Of a stretch of 64,000 nucleotides of DNA, positions 1 to 12,166 are shown piece after piece (position 1 is the first letter of the stretch; each line of letters opens with the position of its first letter). The notes beneath the pieces were generated by a model, which was not told the origin of the DNA, ran no database searches, and was given only the letters and a program-made list of their open reading frames with translations. The stretch lies in the NCBI GenBank assembly GCA_949987705.1, contig CATLJY010000902.1:1-64000 (forward strand), read 5' to 3'. This stretch comes from Thereva unica. Lineage: Eukaryota; Arthropoda; Insecta; Diptera; Therevidae. The translations under genes were made by a program, and so were the position numbers.

Positions 1-211
1 TAGGTATATATATATCTATATCTATAAAAATCTCGTGTCACAGTGTTTGTTACCGTACTCCTCCGAAACGGGTTGACCAATTTGCATGAAATTTTTTGTG
101 TATATTTGGTAGGTCTGAGAATAGGTCGTAGGCTATTTTTTATACCTTTAACCAAAAAAACAGCTGCAAAATCCAAACAAAAATGGTAATTTTAGGAATT
201 TTCACTTCATT

Positions 212-355
212 TTAGTTTCAATAGCTTCATGGCCTACCTATTGTTTGACAAATGTAAAATTGTCATTAAATTGAATCATTACATTTAATGAAAATTTCAA
301 ATTTACGCAGCTGTCAAACAATAGGTAGGCCATGACGCTATTGAAACTAAAATGA
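212..355. repeat. Long imperfect inverted repeat before the R128 array
   Basis: The segment starting at ATTTTAGTTTCAATAGC is followed after a short A/T-rich centre by its reverse complement ending GCTATTGAAACTAAAAT. The outer arms (about 43 bp) are nearly perfect and weaker pairing continues inward. The same hairpin recurs in elements B to G in the same place, so it is a constant part of the family. Confidence 0.8.
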
Positions 356-357
356 TC

Positions 358-2134
358 CATGGCGGCCGTCTCAAGAGGGCGGTGTACCACTTACTTCACA
401 ACCACCTCGACATGGGTATCAAATGAAAGGGTATGTTAAGGAGAATACAATAAGCAATGTAGTATACAAAATATATCTTTAGATCCATGGCGGCCGTCTC
501 AAGAGGGCGGGGTACCACTTTCTTCACAACCACCTCGACATTGGTATCAAATGAAAGGGTATGATAAGTAGAATACAATAAGCAATGTAGTATACAAAAT
601 ATATCTTTAGATCCATGGCGGCCGTCTCAAGAGGCCGGATTACCACTTTCTTCACAACCACCTCAACATGGGTATCAAATGAAAGGGTATGTTAAGGAGA
701 ATACAATAAGCAATGTAGTATACAAAATATATCTTTAGATCCATGGCGGCCGTCTCAAGAGGGCGGGGTACCACTTTCTTCACAACCACCTCGACATGGG
801 TATCAAATAAAAGGGTATGATAAGTAGAATACAATAAGCAATGTAGTATACAAAATATATCTTTAGATCCATGGCGGCCGTCTCAAGAGGGCGGGGTACC
901 ACTTTCTTCACAACCACCTCGACATGGGTATCAAATGAAAGGGTATGATAAGTAGAATACAATAAGCAATGTAGTATACAAAATATATCTTTAGATCCAT
1001 GGCGGCCGTCTCAAGAGGGCGGGGTACCACTTTCTTCACAACCACCTCAACATGGGTATCAAATGAAAGGGTATGTTAAGGAGAATACAATAAGCAATGT
1101 AGTATACAAAATATATCTTTAGATCCATGGCGGCCGTCTCAAGAGGCCGGATTACCACTTTCTTCACAACCACCTCAACATGGGTATCAAATGAAAGGGT
1201 ATGTTAAGGAGAATACAATAAGCAATGTAGTATACAAAATATATCTTTAGATCCATGGCGGCCGTCTCAAGAGGGCGGGGTACCACTTTCTTCACAACCA
1301 CCTCGACATGGGTATCAAATGAAAGGGTATGATAAGTAGAATACAATAAGCAATGTAGTATACAAAATATATCTTTAGATCCATGGCGGCCGTCTCAAGA
1401 GGGCGGGGTACCACTTTCTTCACAACCACCTCAACATGGGTATCAAATGAAAGGGTATGTTAAGGAGAATACAATAAGCAATGTAGTATACAAAATATAT
1501 CTTTAGATCCATGGCGGCCGTCTCAAGAGGCCGATTACCACTTTCTTCACAACCACCTCAACATGGGTATCAAATGAAAGGGTATGTTAAGGAGAATACA
1601 ATAAGCAATGTAGTATACAAAATATATCTTTAGATCCATGGCGGCCGTCTCAAGAGGGCGGGGTACCACTTTCTTCACAACCACCTCGACATGGGTATCA
1701 AATGAAAGGGTATGATAAGTAGAATACAATAAGCAATGTAGTATACAAAATATATCTTTAGATCCATGGCGGCCGTCTCAAGAGGCCGGATTACCACTTT
1801 CTTCACAACCACCTCAACATGGGTATCAAATGAAAGGGTATGTTAAGGAGAATACAATAAGCAATGTAGTATACAAAATATATCTTTAGATCAATGGCGG
1901 CCGTCTCAAGAGGGCGGGGTACCACTTTCTTCACAACCACCTCGACATGGGTATCAAATGAAAGGGTATGATAAATAGAATACAATAAGCAATGTAGTAT
2001 ACAAAATATATCTTTAGATCCATGGCGGCCGTCTCGAGAGGCCGAATTACCACTTCCTTCACAACCACCTCGACATGGGTATCAAATGAAAGGGTATGAT
2101 AAGTAGAATACAATAAGCAATGTAGTAGACTCAA
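358..2134. repeat. R128 minisatellite array in element A
   Basis: About 14 tandem copies of a 128-bp unit containing CCATGGCGGCCGTCTCAAGA and a block reading CATGGGTATCAAATGAAAGG. Two unit subtypes intermingle, one with GGGCGGGGTACC and one with GGCCGGATTACC, the second often paired with GTTAAGGAG instead of GATAAGTAG. The unit length is not a multiple of three. Confidence 0.9.
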
Positions 2135-2299
2135 TATACCGATTCATGGCGGCCGACGCAAGACCCATGTTCTTTGAGGCATTTCATCTGTGTAAAATTC
2201 ATATCTCGAAAAATATTATGTCAATGGATGGTTTTTATTGTTTACTATTGACTTATGGGTGCAGCGTAGGCGCACCGGGTCCCAGCTAGTATATCTATA

Positions 2300-2885
2300 T
2301 CTATAAAAATCTCGTGTCACAGTGTTTGTTACCGTACTTCTCCGAAACGGGTTGACCAATTTGCATGAAATTTTTTGTGTATATTTGGTAGGTCTGAGAA
2401 TAGGTCGTAGGCTATTTTTATACCTTTAACCAAAAAAACAGCTGCAAAATCCAAACAAAAATGGTAATTTTAGGAATTTTCACTTCATTTTAGTTTCAAT
2501 AGCTTCATGGCCTACCTATTGTTTGACAAATGTAAAATTGTCATTAAATTGAATCATTACATTTAATGAAAATTTCAAATTTACGCAGCTGTCAAACAAT
2601 AGGTAGGCCATGACGCTATTGAAACTAAAATGATCCATGGCGGCCGTCTCAAGAGGGCGGTGTACCACTTTCTTCACAACCACCTCGACATGGGTATCAA
2701 ATGAAAGGGTATGATAAGTAGAATACACTAAGCAATGTAGTAGACTCAATATACCGATTCCCATGTTCTTTGAGGCATTTCATCTGTGTAAAATTCATAT
2801 CTCGAAAAATATTAAGTCAATGGATGGTTTTTATTGTTTACTATTGACTTATGGGTGCAGCGTAGGCGCACCGGGTCCCAGCTAG
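2300..2885 (+). mobile_element. Helitron-like element B, single R128 unit
   Basis: Same termini as element A: TCTATAAAAATC at the 5' end and CTAG at 2882-2885. It has the same inverted-repeat hairpin but only one R128 unit (about 2636-2760). It abuts element A with about 10 bp between the CTAG and the next TC, so the two are head-to-tail. It also lacks the short GATTCATGGCGGCCGACGCA stretch present in A. Confidence 0.7.
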
Positions 2886-2891
2886 TCTCTA

Positions 2892-4262
2892 TCTATAAAA
2901 ATCTCGTGTCACAGTGTTTGTTACCGTACTCCTCCGAAACGGGTTGACCAATTTGCATGAAATTTTTTGTGTATATTTGGTAGGTCTGAGAATAGGTCGT
3001 AGGCTATTTTTTATACCTTTAACCAAAAAAACAGCTGCAAAATCCAAACAAAAATGGTAATTTAGGAATTTTCACTTCATTTTAGTTTCAATAGCTTCAT
3101 GGCCTACCTATTGTTTGACAAATGTAAAATTGTCATTAAATTGAATCATTACATTTAATGAAAATTTCAAATTACGCAGCTGTCAAACAATAGGTAGGCC
3201 ATGACGCTATTGAAACTAAAATGATCCATTGCGGCCGTCTCAAGAGGGCGGTGTACCACTTTCTTCACAACCACCTCGACATGGGTATCAAATGAAAGGG
3301 TATGATAAGTAGAATACAATAAGCAATGTAGTATACAAAATATATCTTTAGATCCATGGCGGCCGTCTCAAGAGGGCGGGGTACCACTTTCTTCACAACC
3401 ACCTCGACATGGGTATCAAATGAAAGGGTATGATAAGTAGAATACAATAAGCAATGTAGTATACAAAATATATCTTTAGATCCATGGCGGCCGTCTCAAG
3501 AGGGCGGGGTACCACTTTCTTCACAACCACCTCAACATGGGTATCAAATGAAAGGGTATGTTAAGTAGAATATAATAAGCAATGTAGTATACAAAATATA
3601 TCTTTAGATCCATGGCGGCCGTCTCAAGAGGGCGGGGTACCACTTTCTTCACAACCACCTCGACATGGGTATCAAATGAAAGGGTATGATAAGTAGAATA
3701 CAATAAGCAATGTAGTATACAAAATATATCTTTAGATCCATGGCGGCCGTCTCAAGAGGCCGGATTACCACTTTCTTCACAACCACCTCAACATGGGTAT
3801 CAAATGAAAGGGTATGTTAAGGAGAATACAATAAGCAATGTAGTATACAAAATATGTCCTTAGATCCATGGCGGCCGTCTCAAGAGGGCGGGGTACCACT
3901 TTCTTCACAACCACTTCGACATGGGTATCAAATGAAAGGGTATGATAAGTAGAATACAATAAGCAATGTAGTATATAAAATATATCTTTAGATCCATGGC
4001 GGCCGTCTCAAGAGGCCGAATTACCACTTTCTTCACAACCACCTCGACATGGGTATCAAATGAAAGGGTATGATAAGTAGAATACAATAAGCAATGTAGT
4101 AGACTCAATATACCGATTCATGGCGGCCGACGCAAGACCCATGTTCTTTGAGGCATTTCATCTGTGTAAAATTCATATCTCGAAAAATATTAAGTCAATG
4201 GATGGTTTTTATTGTTTACTATTGACTTATGGGTGCAGCGTAGGCGCACCGGGTCCCAGCTA

Positions 4263-4263
<1 letters not shown>
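2892..4263 (+). mobile_element. Helitron-like element C with R128 array
   Basis: The 5' TC lies 6-7 bp after the CTAG of element B and the 3' CTAG is at 4260-4263. It contains the hairpin and about seven R128 units (about 3230-4108) with the same two subtypes. The tail matches that of A and D. Confidence 0.7.
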
Positions 4264-4303
<40 letters not shown>

Positions 4304-4321
4304 TATATATATATATCTATA
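4264..4321. repeat. TA microsatellite between Helitrons C and D
   Basis: Nearly pure TA dinucleotides separate the CTAG of C from the 5' end of D. Such TA tracts are common at Helitron insertion points and may expand afterwards. Confidence 0.85.
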
Positions 4322-6591
4322 TCTATAAAAATCTCGTGTCACAGTGTTTGTTACCGTACTCCTCCGAAACGGGTTGACCAATTTGCATGAAATTTTTTGT
4401 GTATATTTGGTAGGTCTGAGAATAGGTCGTAGGCTATTTTTTATACCTTTAACCAAAAAAACAGCTGCAAAATCCAAACAAAAATGGTAATTTTAGGAAT
4501 TTTCACTTCATTTTAGTTTCAATAGCTTCATGGCCTACCTATTGTTTGACAAATGTAAAATTGTCATTAAATTGAATCATTACATTTAATGAAAATTTCA
4601 AATTTACGCAGCTGTCAAACAATAGGTAGGCCATGACGCTATTGAAACTAAAATGATCCATGGCGGCCGTCTCAAGAGGGCGGTGTACCACTTACTTCAC
4701 AACCACCTCGACATGGGTATCAAATGAAAGGGTATGTTAAGGAGAATACAATAAGCAATGTAGTATACAAAATATATCTTTAGATCCATGGCGGCCGTCT
4801 CAAGAGGGCGGGGTACCACTTTCTTCACAACCACCTCGACATTGGTATCAAATGAAAGGGTATGATAAGTAGAATACAATAAGCAATGTAGTATACAAAA
4901 TATATCTTTAGATCCATGGCGGCCGTCTCAAGAGGCCGGATTACCACTTTCTTCACAACCACCTCAACATGGGTATCAAATGAAAGGGTATGTTAAGGAG
5001 AATACAATAAGCAATGTAGTATACAAAATATATCTTTAGATCCATGGCGGCCGTCTCAAGAGGGCGGGGTACCACTTTCTTCACAACCACCTCGATATGG
5101 GTATCAAATAAAAGGGTATGATAAGTAGAATACAATAAGCAATGTAGTATACAAAATATATCTTTAGATCCATGGCGGCCGTCTCAAGAGGGCGGGGTAC
5201 CACTTTCTTCACAACCACCTCGACATGGGTATCAAATGAAAGGGTATGATAAGTAGAATACAATAAGCAATGTAGTATACAAAATATATCTTTAGATCCA
5301 TGGCGGCCGTCTCAAGAGGGCGGGGTACCACTTTCTTCACAACCACCTCAACATGGGTATCAAATGAAAGGGTATGTTAAGGAGAATACAATAAGCAATG
5401 TAGTATACAAAATATATCTTTAGATCCATGGCGGCCGTCTCAAGAGGCCGGATTACCACTTTCTTCACAACCACCTCAACATGGGTATCAAATGAAAGGG
5501 TATGTTAAGGAGAATACAATAAGCAATGTAGTATACAAAATATATCTTTAGATCCATGGCGGCCGTCTCAAGAGGGCGGGGTACCACTTTCTTCACAACC
5601 ACCTCGACATGGGTATCAAATGAAAGGGTATGATAAGTAGAATACAATAAGCAATGTAGTATACAAAATATATCTTTAGATCCATGGCGGCCGTCTCAAG
5701 AGGGCGGGGTACCACTTTCTTCACAACCACCTCAACATGGGTATCAAATGAAAGGGTATGTTAAGGAGAATACAATAAGCAATGTAGTATACAAAATATA
5801 TCTTTAGATCCATGGCGGCCGTCTCAAGAGGCCGGATTACCACTTTCTTCACAACCACCTCAACATGGGTATCAAATGAAAGGGTATGTTAAGGAGAATA
5901 CAATAAGCAATGTAGTATACAAAATATATCTTTAGATCCATGGCGGCCGTCTCAAGAGGGCGGGGTACCACTTTCTTCACAACCACCTCGACATGGGTAT
6001 CAAATGAAAGGGTATGATAAGTAGAATACAATAAGCAATGTAGTATACAAAATATATCTTTAGATCCATGGCGGCCGTCTCAAGAGGCCGGATTACCACT
6101 TTCTTCACAACCACCTCAACATGGGTATCAAATGAAAGGGTATGTTAAGGAGAATACAATAAGCAATGTAGTATACAAAATATATCTTTAGATCAATGGC
6201 GGCCGTCTCAAGAGGGCGGGGTACCACTTTCTTCACAACCACCTCGACATGGGTATCAAATGAAAGGGTATGATAAATAGAATACAATAAGCAATGTAGT
6301 ATACAAAATATATCTTTAGATCCATGGCGGCCGTCTCGAGAGGCCGAATTACCACTTCCTTCACAACCACCTCGACATGGGTATCAAATGAAAGGGTATG
6401 ATAAGTAGAATACAATAAGCAATGTAGTAGACTCAATATACCGATTCATGGCGGCCGACGCAAGACCCATGTTCTTTGAGGCATTTCATCTGTGTAAAAT
6501 TCATATCTCGAAAAATATTATGTCAATGGATGGTTTTTATTGTTTACTATTGACTTATGGGTGCAGCGTAGGCGCACCGGGTCCCAGCTAG
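4322..6591 (+). mobile_element. Helitron-like element D (copy of A)
   Basis: Near-identical to element A over its whole length, including the repeat-subtype order of the roughly 14-unit R128 array (about 4659-6436). CTAG is at 6588-6591. It differs from A by scattered single substitutions, for example CTCGATATGG at about 5091 against CTCGACATGG in A. Confidence 0.75.
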
Positions 6592-6601
6592 TATATCTAT
6601 A

Positions 6602-7188
6602 TCTATAAAAATCTCGTGTCACAGTGTTTGTTACCGTACTTCTCCGAAACGGGTTGACCAATTTGCATGAAATTTTTTGTGTATATTTGGTAGGTCTGAG
6701 AATAGGTCGTAGGCTATTTTTTATACCTTTAACCAAAAAAACAGCTGCAAAATCCAAACAAAAATGGTAATTTTAGGAATTTTCACTTCATTTTAGTTTC
6801 AATAGCTTCATGGCCTACCTATTGTTTGACAAATGTAAAATTGTCATTAAATTGAATCATTACATTTAATGAAAATTTCAAATTTACGCAGCTGTCAAAC
6901 AATAGGTAGGCCATGACGCTATTGAAACTAAAATGATCCATGGCGGCCGTCTCAAGAGGGCGGTGTACCACTTTCTTCACAACCACCTCGACATGGGTAT
7001 CAAATGAAAGGGTATGATAAGTAGAATACACTAAGCAATGTAGTAGACTCAATATACCGATTCCCATGTTCTTTGAGGCATTTCATCTGTGTAAAATTCA
7101 TATCTCGAAAAATATTAAGTCAATGGATGGTTTTTATTGTTTACTATTGACTTATGGGTGCAGCGTAGGCGCACCGGGTCCCAGCTAG
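6602..7188 (+). mobile_element. Helitron-like element E (copy of B)
   Basis: Near-identical to element B, with one R128 unit and CTAG at 7185-7188. Together with D it forms the second copy of the 4.3-kb duplicated block. Confidence 0.7.
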
Positions 7189-7213
7189 TATATATATATA
7201 TATATCTTCTATA

Positions 7214-9306
7214 TCTATAAAAATCTCGTGTCACAGTGTTTGTAACCGTACTCCTCCGAAACGGGTTGACCAATTTGCATGAAATTTTTTGTGTATATTT
7301 GGTAGGTCTGAGAATAGGTCGTAGGCTATTTTTTATACCTTTAACCAAAAAAACAGCTGCAAAATCCAAAAAAATGGTAATTTTAGGAATTTTCACTTCA
7401 TTTTAGTTTAAATAGCTTCATGGCCTACCTATTGTTTGACAAATGTAAAATTGTCATTAAATTGAATCATTACATTTAAGGGGTGTTTGCTGGTAAAATA
7501 ACGCGAAATGTTAAAAAAGTTTGGCAATTTATTATAGGAAAAGTATACAAGTTGGAAGTGTGGAGTAAATTTTATATTAAAACGGAAACTATAAAGTAAT
7601 GAAAAATAATTTTTTTTATTGCAATTTATTTATAAAAAAAAATTTTACAAAGAAAAAACCAGAAACCTTTTTTTTGATGGTGTACCTATTTGGTCCGGCT
7701 GTACTCGTCGGAAGCAAATAAACCAATTTTTTTTTATTAGTTTATAATATTTAGAACATCTTAACTCTTGGGGTTTTTGAAAAAAAAAAAAAATTGAATT
7801 TTTGGCGGGTGTTTAAACAAAAAGTTGATTTTCGCTGCACTAAATTTTTAATAAAAAACGAACGGAAAAAGGAAATAAAAAACGCCACGGTTAAGATGTC
7901 GAAAACTTTATACTTACCATTGTGTAAAAATTTCATATTAATTGCTTAGACGGTTTTCAAGATATTTGGTACACCGTCGCCAAAAACATAGTTTCGAGAA
8001 AATGGCGTTTGAAAATTGGGAACACTGGGAATTGGGAACAGCGAGAGAGCGGTATTTTCTACAAAAACCGCTGTATCTCCCACAATTTTCCATATTTTCC
8101 AGTTTTTCTTTTTGAAAATTGTACATAAGGGTTTGCACTTTAGAAATAAAAAAAAAAAAATTTTGGCATTTTTCATTTTTTCAACCTGCAAACACCCCTT
8201 AATGAAAATTTCAAATTTACGCAGCTGTCACACAATAGGTAGGCCATGACGCTATTGAAACTAAAATGATCCATGGCGGCCGTCTCAAGAGGGCGGGGTA
8301 CCACTTTCTTCACAACCACCTCGACATGGGTATCAAATGAAAGGGTATGATAAGTAGAATACAATAAGCAATGTAGTATACAAAATATATCTTTAGATCC
8401 ATGGCGGCCGTCTCAAGAGGCCGGATTACCACTTTCTTCACAACCACCTCAACATGGGTATCAAATGAAAGGGTATGTTAAGTAGAATACAATAAGCAAT
8501 GTAGTATACAAAATATATCTTTAGATCCATGGCGGCCGTCTCAAGAGGGCGGGGTACCACTTTCTTCACAACCACCTCGACATGGGTATCAAATGAAAGG
8601 GTATGATAAGTAGAATATAGTAAGCAATGTAGTATACAAAATATATCTTTATCCATGGCGGCCGTCTCAAGAGGCCGGATTACCACTTTCTTCACAACCA
8701 CCTCAACATAGGTATCAAATGAAAGGGTATGTTAAGTACAATACAATAAGCAATGTAGTATACAAAATATATCTTTAGATCCATGGTGGCCGTCTCAAGA
8801 GGGCGGGGTACCACTTTCTTCACAACCACCTCGACATGGGTATCAAATGAAAGGGTATGATAAGTAGAATACAGTAAGCAATGTAGTATACAAAATATAT
8901 CTTTAGATCCATGGCGGCCGTCTCAAGAGGCCGAATTACCACTTTCTTCACAGCCACCTCGACATGGGTATCAAATGAAAGGGTATGATAAGTAGAATAC
9001 AATAAGCAATGTAGTATACAAAATATATCTTTAGATCCATGGCGGCCGTCTAAAGAGGCCGGATTACCACTTTCTTCACAACCCCCTCAACATGGGTATC
9101 AAATTAAAGGGTATGATAAGTAGAATACAATAAGCAATGTAGTAGACTCAATATACCGATTCATGGCGGCCGACGCAAGACCCATGTTCTTTGAGGCATT
9201 TCATCTGTGTAAAATTCATATCTCGAAAAATATTAAGTCAATGGATGGTTTTTATTGTTTACTATTGACTTATGGGTGCAGCGTAGGCGCACCGGGTCTC
9301 AGCTAG
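7214..9306 (+). mobile_element. Helitron-like element F with MITE insertion
   Basis: Same 5' leader, hairpin, about seven R128 units (about 8270-9145) and 3' CTAG (9303-9306) as the other members. A 719-bp MITE sits in the loop of the hairpin. Several units carry private variants, so F is an older or separately derived copy than A and D. Confidence 0.7.
7480..8198. mobile_element. TTAA-flanked MITE (piggyBac-like target)
   Basis: An insertion found only in element F. It begins GGGGTGTTTGC and ends GCAAACACCCC, an 11-bp perfect terminal inverted repeat with weaker similarity inward. It is flanked by TTAA on both sides (7476-7479 and 8199-8202), while the uninterrupted copies have a single TTAA. 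A TTAA duplication is the hallmark of piggyBac-class transposition. No transposase is recognisable in 719 bp, so it is non-autonomous. A PIF/Harbinger origin (TTA or TWA duplication) is a less symmetric alternative. Confidence 0.75.
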
Positions 9307-10258
9307 TATATCTATAAAAATCTCGTGTCACAGTGTTTGTTACCGTACTCCTCCGAAACGGGTTGACCAATTTGCATGAAATTTTTTGCGTATATTAGGT
9401 AGGTCTGAGAATAGGTCGTAGGCTATTTTTTATACCTTTAACCAAAACTAGTGGGATGTTGTGCCTAGAGACTAGCCACTAATTACGCTTTTTCATGGTG
9501 TTCTTTCTGTTGAATAACACTTCAGACTGGATGACAATATATTAAGTGGAGATTGATCCGCACTCACTTCCAGCCCGCCGGATCTGGGAATCGAGGCCAA
9601 TAATTCGAATGTGTCAAATTGAAAAAAAAAGCACATCACACATGTAAACACTATATAAAACGAATCTAAACATTTTTCTTTGGATTGGAGGCAAATCTAA
9701 TGTGAAGCACTTTGCACAACAGAATTAGGTGTATTATTTTACTTAAACATACATGTATTATTGTTAAAAATTCGGCTTACCGCACCTTTTGTATTAATTT
9801 ACACTTTAATGTAACTTTTTTTTATTTTTAAAGAAAAAATCACGCACGCACTTCACTTTTCTTTAAATGTAGAACATCTACTGAAAAACATAGGCATCTG
9901 TTTATCCATAGCATATATGCACGTGCACACACACAAGTGCCCCCTCCTCGTAATGAGACCAACACTAATAATTACCCGCCAAGAATTTGAAAGAATTGAT
10001 ATATTTTAATTGCACCCCATCTATGACAAAGAATAGTGAACACCATCTATGGCAATATTACATTACTCTTTGTTTTACCTATGATTATCAATTTCCATAA
10101 AATATACAAAATACATTTCATAATTAATAGAAAATCTGTTGTCATAATTCAGTTGTTTACTTCCTTCGAAACTTTATACATATCTAGCATTGGAATGTAC
10201 CTTTTTACGTAAGCATAAATAAATACATATGTTTATTGCCACATACCTACAAATTAGT

Positions 10259-10325
10259 GTTTGGAGTAATGGGAAGGCGCTAGATCGGGGGTGCGAAGGA
10301 CCAGGTTTCGATTCTTGATGAATTT
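10259..10325 (+). repeat. tRNA-like SINE head
   Basis: A GTGTTTGGAGTAATGGGAAG region followed by CCAGGTTTCGATTCTTG resembles a tRNA with A-box and B-box promoter elements. The upstream 250 bp match the flanks of the hAT element at 16092-16310 and 18976-19190. The sequence does not fold as a good tRNA, so it is a retroposon part and not a tRNA gene. Confidence 0.45.
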
Positions 10326-10954
10326 GAGTACTTGTTTTTAGCTATGATGATTTATTGTAGTATAATAAACTAAGCCTGCGTTGATGGTAAAATCTCAAAG
10401 CGGCGACTAATTAAAACTTTTGGTACATATTCAATTGTGAGCTATAACTCAATCTATAATAAGCTAAATAAGCCAAATCCGTTCTTAACTAGAACTTTTA
10501 TTTCACGTTGCATTGATTTAATTATTGTCATAATGCTGTATCCTAGTTTGGCCATGGAGATTCATAAGTATTACACTGACCAACGCTATATATAATTAAT
10601 CTTGAAAAGTTTTTGTTAAAGGCTTATGTAGGTTATAAGTTGTGAGACTGAGTAATCTAAAACTTAACAAAGTATTTAACAAACACTACAATATAATCAT
10701 CATAGCTTAAAAAAAATAAATAAAATGTAAACAATAAAATTCTTTGATTCTTCACCCACATCATGGTATATTTCTATATTCAATATACCTAAACAATAGT
10801 TTTTGAGCTGCAAATAAAAACTATATGCCATAATTTCGTTATCATCGGTTTTTGTTCTGGAAGCAAATTTAGAGACGTATTCATGTCAAAAACTTGTTTC
10901 ATATGAAACAAATCCCCGAAGGAAATTAAAAAAAAATTATGACGAAAAAAAAGC

Positions 10955-11033
10955 ACCGCCAGCCGGAATCGAACTCGCAGCCCTACACAGCCCACAGACG
11001 ACGGTACTTCGCCTTAGACCTTCGGGCCATGGC
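10955..11033 (-). repeat. tRNA-derived SINE head
   Basis: On the minus strand TGGCCCGAAGG (A-box-like) is followed about 55 bases on by GAGTTCGATTCCGG (close to the B-box consensus). Poly-A-rich sequence lies beside it. The acceptor arms do not pair as in a real tRNA, so I call it a SINE head. Confidence 0.5.
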
Positions 11034-11103
11034 TGAAACTATCGGTGGTTGACTAATATGTTAATAAATCATTTCAGAAAGAAGAAAAAGAGAAAAAAAA
11101 ACC

Positions 11104-11188
11104 TTCCCGACCAGGGCTTGAACCTGCAAAACGCTACGCGCCGCTGGATCGAGGATCCAACGCGCTACGCACTCTCCCACCGACCTTC
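11104..11188 (-). repeat. Second tRNA-derived SINE head
   Basis: On the minus strand an A-box-like TGGGAGAGTGCG is followed by CAGGTTCAAGCCCTG (B-box), with a TGGATC/GATCCA stem where an anticodon arm would be. Poly-A-rich sequence lies next to it. It differs from the head at 10955, so at least two tRNA-derived families occur here. Confidence 0.5.
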
Positions 11189-11267
11189 TATCAGTTTTGC
11201 AGCAATAAAGTAATTTGTTTGGAACCTATGAAATGTTTAGGTTGAACTAATTTTAACAGTTTTTATG

Positions 11268-11950
11268 CCTATACATACAAATTTAGTTAATAAAAACTTA
11301 AAAATATGCTTTTAAACAAAGGGCTGCAAAATTTTTTAGATATGGGGCAAATCGTTTGTAAAATATTAAAAATTCTGAGAAAAATCACTTCCTTATATTG
11401 ATGGACTATAAGGACGGTCTTAAATACATCGTTCGTGCAATTAAATTTATAAATTTTCATTCATTTCAGTAAGCGTTTATATGCCCTGGTAAAAATTAGA
11501 TATCTACTTTTCGTTTTAAACCTACCAAATGTTTCGTTTAAATCATACATATTTTTTGTGACAAATCCACAGCGAAGTTCGATAAAATTAAATTTTTGTT
11601 TTGGTCTACAGCACCACCTACATGACTATAAACAATAATAAAATGAACAGCATATAAAATATGCATATAAACAAATAAATAATTTATATTATTTCCGCGA
11701 AATTTCTTAATGATTTATAAAGCTGCCGAAGAGCCATAAAACCTCAAGAAAATGATTTTTTTGCACTTTTAATTAAATAAATGTTTATGTTCTCCTGAGT
11801 ATCATTATTAAATAATATAATTTAGTGAGAAATAGAATTAAAACATGTTACACCGAAGTAAAAAAAATTTTTTATTTCACCATTTTGCGGTCGGGCATTG
11901 AACTTGGTTCGCCTGGGATTGGACTCCAGCGCCTTACCTCTAGGCCACCG
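11268..11950 (-). repeat. Dispersed module Q with tRNA-like head
   Basis: A roughly 680-bp repeat seen three times: here, at 14857-16091 (interrupted by a MITE), and reversed at about 19190-19475 plus 31044-31443 (interrupted by H1). One end carries a tRNA-like stretch. On the minus strand this reads TGGCCTAGAGGTAAGGCGCT, followed by AAGTTCAATGCCCGACCGC. It looks like a long tRNA-headed retroposon or part of one. No coding sequence was recognised. Confidence 0.5.
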
Positions 11951-12130
11951 ATATATGGACTTTATTCGAAATCTCTTCTTTGTTGTTAAATATACTTTTG
12001 TTGTTAAATATACTTCTGGTTGAAATTTCCAGACCATTTTCTCAGTTTTTGGTCTTTTGACCAAGAGCTACATTTTGAGATATTTCCCAAGTCTGTATCT
12101 GCAGTACTTTCAGAGATGAAAGTAGGCTTC

Positions 12131-12166
12131 AGACGGACAGACGGACAGACGGACAGACGGACAGAG
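12131..12166. repeat. GACGGACA microsatellite
   Basis: About four copies of the octamer GACGGACA lie near the 5' end (minus sense) of element S. Related GACA/GACG runs also occur next to the 5' ends of H1-H4. Confidence 0.85.

Larger units (their letters stand above)
1..2289 (+). mobile_element. Helitron-like element A with 128-bp repeat array
   Basis: Non-autonomous Helitron/HINE-like element. The 5' end is the TC of TCTATAAAAATCTCGTGTCA (position 21), preceded by a TA-rich run. The 3' end is CTAG at 2286-2289, followed by T. A short GGTGC/GCACC hairpin lies just before the CTAG, as is typical of Helitron 3' ends. Order inside: leader of about 200 bp, a long imperfect inverted repeat (about 212-355), an array of about 14 units of 128 bp (about 358-2134), then a 3' tail of about 155 bp. 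No protein gene is present; short minus-strand frames repeat with the satellite and are not genes. Family assignment rests on termini only. Confidence 0.75.
1..7191. repeat. 4.30-kb-offset duplication of elements A-B and D-E
   Basis: Positions 1-2889 and about 4302-7191 match almost base for base, with a constant offset of 4301 that becomes 4302 and 4303 after single-base indels (one in the unit near 1533). Shared private variants, such as an ACATTGG for ACATGGG change near 540 and 4840, show that the segment was copied as a block. Element C (2892-4263) lies between the copies. Confidence 0.85.

Noticed and set aside
396..4108. Repeated 60-67-codon minus-strand frames across the R128 arrays
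   Set aside because: They recur at 128- or 256-bp steps, the unit is not a multiple of three so reading frames shift from unit to unit, most lack an ATG start, and no domain is recognisable. They follow from the satellite, not from a protein.
10955..11188. Functional tRNA genes
   Set aside because: A- and B-box-like motifs are present but acceptor stems do not pair and the sequences sit next to poly(A) in repeats, so they are SINE heads.
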